Shown: piece by piece, positions 54,611-57,347 of the stretch
How the letters are laid out: the number at the start of each line of letters is the position of its first letter
How positions within the stretch are numbered: position 1 is the first letter of the stretch
DNA from: Polytrichum commune
Lineage: Eukaryota; Streptophyta; Polytrichopsida; Polytrichales; Polytrichaceae
Length of the DNA: 57,347 nucleotides
Direction: 5' to 3'
Assembly: GCA_950295325.1 (NCBI GenBank)
Contig: OX485808.1
Location: 39,767,180-39,824,526 of the forward strand
Program-made: the position numbers and the translations under genes
The notes under the pieces: model-generated
Database searches by the model: none
Told to the model about the DNA's origin: nothing
Seen by the model: the letters and a program-made list of their open reading frames with translations, nothing else

Positions 54611-55043
54611 TGTGTTCTTTATTGTCTTCACCTTTACATATTGTTGCAAATGTCTTTAAATTGGATTCAACAACTTTAATTGGAGACTATATTGTGGATT
54701 TGCTAAAAATATCAAAATCTTTGTATGAGGGTTGATTTACACTAGAACTTGAAGGCCCTCGGCCCATGATACACAAATTATGTGTTTGGTTGAGAAGTTG
54801 TAGACAATCCAAGCTAGATTTATACTAGACCTTGAGGATTTGAGCGACAAAGGAAATTTGAATGGATCAAAAAATAACATTTTGTGCTACATGACACCAA
54901 GTACATGAATCATGTTTTATGGTCCATTGGATAGTAGGCAAAGTCCATCATAGAAAGGTGGGTCCAATGCAAAACCAAGAGAACACAACAATCAAATCAG
55001 TTAAATTGCCATTGGCTCCTAGTCATATTATATAACCTTGGTG

Positions 55044-55058
55044 GGGGGGGGGGGGGGG
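55044..55058. repeat. G-tract expansion in copy B
   Basis: About 16 G in a row replace the short GAGGGGG run at the matching place in copy A (about 18700). It is one of several long G or C runs in the window. Confidence 0.7.
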
Positions 55059-55749
55059 CCTTCACTCGAGACCTTAGGAGTCCCTCCAAAAACACCCAAA
55101 GAAGGGTCTTGGCTTGACAACCAAGCCACTTTATCCTTCGCGGGTGGATTGTTTAAACCATGTATGAACTAAAGCGGGTGTAAGGAGGGGTATTATTTGA
55201 GGCATTAGCATACATTTAGGCATTATTTTCCTCTAGTGTGTATGTTTAAAAATGTTACTGAAAATTTAAAAGTAAAGGTAGATGTGCAAAAGGGCCCCCC
55301 AAGGTTTAGAAAAAGTTGACAATAGATGTGTTAGTTTCATCCAATATGCGTTCTTATCCATTGTTATATGGTAATAGTCCTCAATGACTACCCTATTCAT
55401 TCTTGTTAGGGTTTGCATTTTGGGCTTCAGGTTTTCATAACAAGAAGCTCTTGGAGTGCTCATGATCTCCCTTGAGTTTTGTTCTTTAGATCATGCTAAG
55501 TTATTGGGCTATTGTCTTGGTTTGTTTTATGCAATCCTTGAATGTTATGGATGAAATAAAATTCAATCATTTTCTCATTAGAAAGTGAGAGTGGATTTTA
55601 TATATATATTAATTAAACACTTAAATTATTTTGACAAGTTTTCTTTTGTATAAGTAGTGGAGGCATTCATCTTATTAAATTGAAAAGCTTAGTATAAATA
55701 CATGAGTCCATTTTCTAGCACGCCATTAGTATGTATCCATTTTATTTCC

Positions 55750-56787
55750 TCTATAAACTTGTCGTGCACCTCTCCATGAGGAGTGCCCGAAACACCATGG
55801 GCACAAGGGGGACCCCGGAGTGACACCCGGGACTTGTGGCGCCGTTGGTGAGAGGGCCCAAGTGATCCTAGTGTGGGTGAGGGCCCCGGGCGTTGGGAAC
55901 GCCTCCCACCCACGAAGACTAGGAGGCACAAGGGTAAGGCTATGAGTTATGCGTAGCTCATGGCGTGGTGATTCTAGAAAGCTCAAGAACACCTCAATCG
56001 GAGGTGTGAGCTAGGAGTTATGGCCATTTGAGTGGGGGCGCTGTCCCGGGACAGCGCCCTGGTACAGCAGTGCCTGGGAGTAATTCCCGGGACTGCCAAG
56101 GTTCAAACAGGCATAACTTCCTCAATACTTGCCCGAATGGGGCAAGTGAGGAGTCCATCGGCATCTACGTGAAGCGTAGATGAAGATGGAGTGGTTGGTT
56201 GTTATGATCAGACATCATACAAGGAAGTTATGATGGTCTGAAGCTGCTGGGCGGTTCTAGGCCCAGCAGCTAAAGGAAAATGTCCACTTGGCCCCAACTC
56301 TTGGTAGAGAGACAAGAGGTTGGTTGACGGTGGGGTAGGGGCCCCGCGTGAAGTCCTAGAGGCTTATATGGGTGAGGTGGTGTGGCCTCACCCACCCGAG
56401 GCCGAACGGCACGGCCTCCATGGGCATTGGCCCAATGTGAGGCCATAGTTGCCTAGTATGGTTCGGGTTGTTGTAGTGTTGCTCCGGCAATGCGATGATC
56501 AACATAGGATTGGACTTCCATGGATGGAAGTCCACATTGGGGAAATGGGTTACCGATTAAGGGGTGAGTCCCGAAAGCAAAGTAGGAGGGTTGGTTCCCT
56601 CCTATGAACTATATGGTCCGGGGTAAGAGGAGCTAACCATTAGCATGGCGGAATGCGAAGGGTTAGCGCTCGTAACCTTTGCTAGAAAATGAAAATTGGC
56701 AAGATTGTCAAGGGGGCTAGCAAGGGTTGCGACACTTCTCTTATATAAGTGGTTTGATTTCATAGTGACCCATGCATGTCATTTAGG
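55750..56787. mobile_element. Unclassified GC-rich insertion, about 1,038 bp, copy B only
   Basis: Copies A (about 19365) lacks this segment: A reads GTATCCATTCGTTTCCAATG, whereas B is split after TTTCC (55745-55749) and resumes at ATTCCAATGAAGAG (56788 on), which suggests a 4-5 bp duplication. The insert is markedly GC-richer than its flanks, contains the perfect hairpin GCGCTGTCCC/GGGACAGCGC at about 56039-56060 and paired phrases GGAGTTATGGCCATTTGAG and GGCATAACTTCCTCAATAC. It has no long frame. A solo LTR or a non-autonomous element are both possible. Confidence 0.5.
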
Positions 56788-57347
56788 ATTCCAATGAAGA
56801 GCCCACCCCATGGGATTTTATCACACATTGAGGTGGTTGAAATTGCACTTAACTTAAAGTTAAGTCAACATGTCCACTACGTTGTCCTTGTTGTTTCCAA
56901 TGCATATCGTAACCTTTACGGAGTTTTTAATGATTCAAATTTGTGTGTTTTCAAAAGCTTCATCTCAATTTATTGTAAACATGTCATGTTCTAGCCTTAA
57001 TAATGATTATTTCATATACTTAGTGGTTGCTTTCATGTATGAATGAATGCATGGAGTAGGGTTGTTGTATACACACGATTGACGCCTGTGAGAAAAAAAT
57101 CCTTTAGGGTTTCTCATGGCCAAGGTCAGCGGTTGGAAGCCACAACCAAAAGAAATGCACATCATTCTTCCAAAAATCTTGGTGGTCGGACATAGTGTGA
57201 AGCGGACTTAGGACCCACATGTAATGTTTTTCAGAAAAGAATCTCATGTAATTGATGTAGAATATTTATAATAAAAATGAAGTTAGTAAAAATAAGTGAA
57301 TAAAAAATATAATTTCCCCTTACATTAAGCTTCATTTATATTGAGAC

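Larger units (their letters stand above)
47622..57347. repeat. Segmental duplication copy B, continues past the window
   Basis: Direct-orientation counterpart of 11925-20165. It keeps the complete foldback element and the longer 3' end of the PGG gene, and gained about 1 kb at 55750-56787 and a G-tract expansion at about 55044. Confidence 0.8.

Overview
The window is nuclear DNA of a land plant, probably a large, repeat-rich, seed-free genome (moss, fern or relative; I cannot say which). The evidence is spliced genes with GT/AG introns, ankyrin proteins with a PGG-type membrane tail, a plant-type FCP1-like domain with an LDLNG motif, a tRNA-derived SINE, MULE, hAT-like and Harbinger-like DNA transposons, and a gene fragment resembling the start of the UAP56 RNA helicase. 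Almost all of the sequence is transposons or duplicated, decaying host genes.

Layout. 1-1.8 kb: 3' part of an unidentified spliced gene. 3.3-4.7 and 5.2-7.6 kb: two hAT-like elements with G-tract ends and perfect 8-bp target duplications; the second carries the UAP56-like exon fragment. 7.6-20.2 and 47.6-57.3 kb: three direct copies of one host locus. Copy 0 (about 8.2-11.1 kb) is a remnant. Copies A (11.9-20.2 kb) and B (47.6-57.3 kb) each hold decayed exons of an unknown gene, an ankyrin/PGG gene (nonsense-mutated in A, open in B) and a LINE remnant. Small transposons present in one copy and absent from another show clean empty sites.

22.1-33.9 kb is the most interesting part: an 11.8-kb element bounded by inverted repeats, with two divergent genes. 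On the minus strand is an 8-exon gene for a ParB-like (DGNHR) plus beta-class DNA methyltransferase-like protein of about 1,170 residues. On the plus strand is a MULE-type transposase with a Cys/His cluster, a DDE domain and a SWIM finger. Directly beyond the right inverted repeat (33.9-38.8 kb) a second ParB-like plus methyltransferase-like gene begins abruptly; it continues into acidic and proline-rich regions and an FCP1-like HAD domain. All three genes contain copies of one palindrome with arms GTTTGGGTCG and CGACCCAAAC around two variable bases. I count 26 copies, mostly in introns, in tandem arrays with exact periods of 32 bp (two arrays) or 40 bp (one array). Intron 1 of the minus-strand gene also has a 64-bp-period array of a second palindrome centred on GTTAAC. 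Periods of 32 and 64 bp are about three and six helical turns, so the sites would lie on one face of the DNA. My inference is that these are binding sites for an element-encoded protein, with the ParB-like proteins the leading candidates. Each gene carries only one or two lesions.

40.6-46.8 kb: a very young Penelope-like retroelement with two ORFs (an RGG-rich ORF1 and a reverse transcriptase without GIY-YIG) between 963-bp direct repeats that differ at one base.

Calls rest on reading the sequence and on recall of protein families; no database search was possible.
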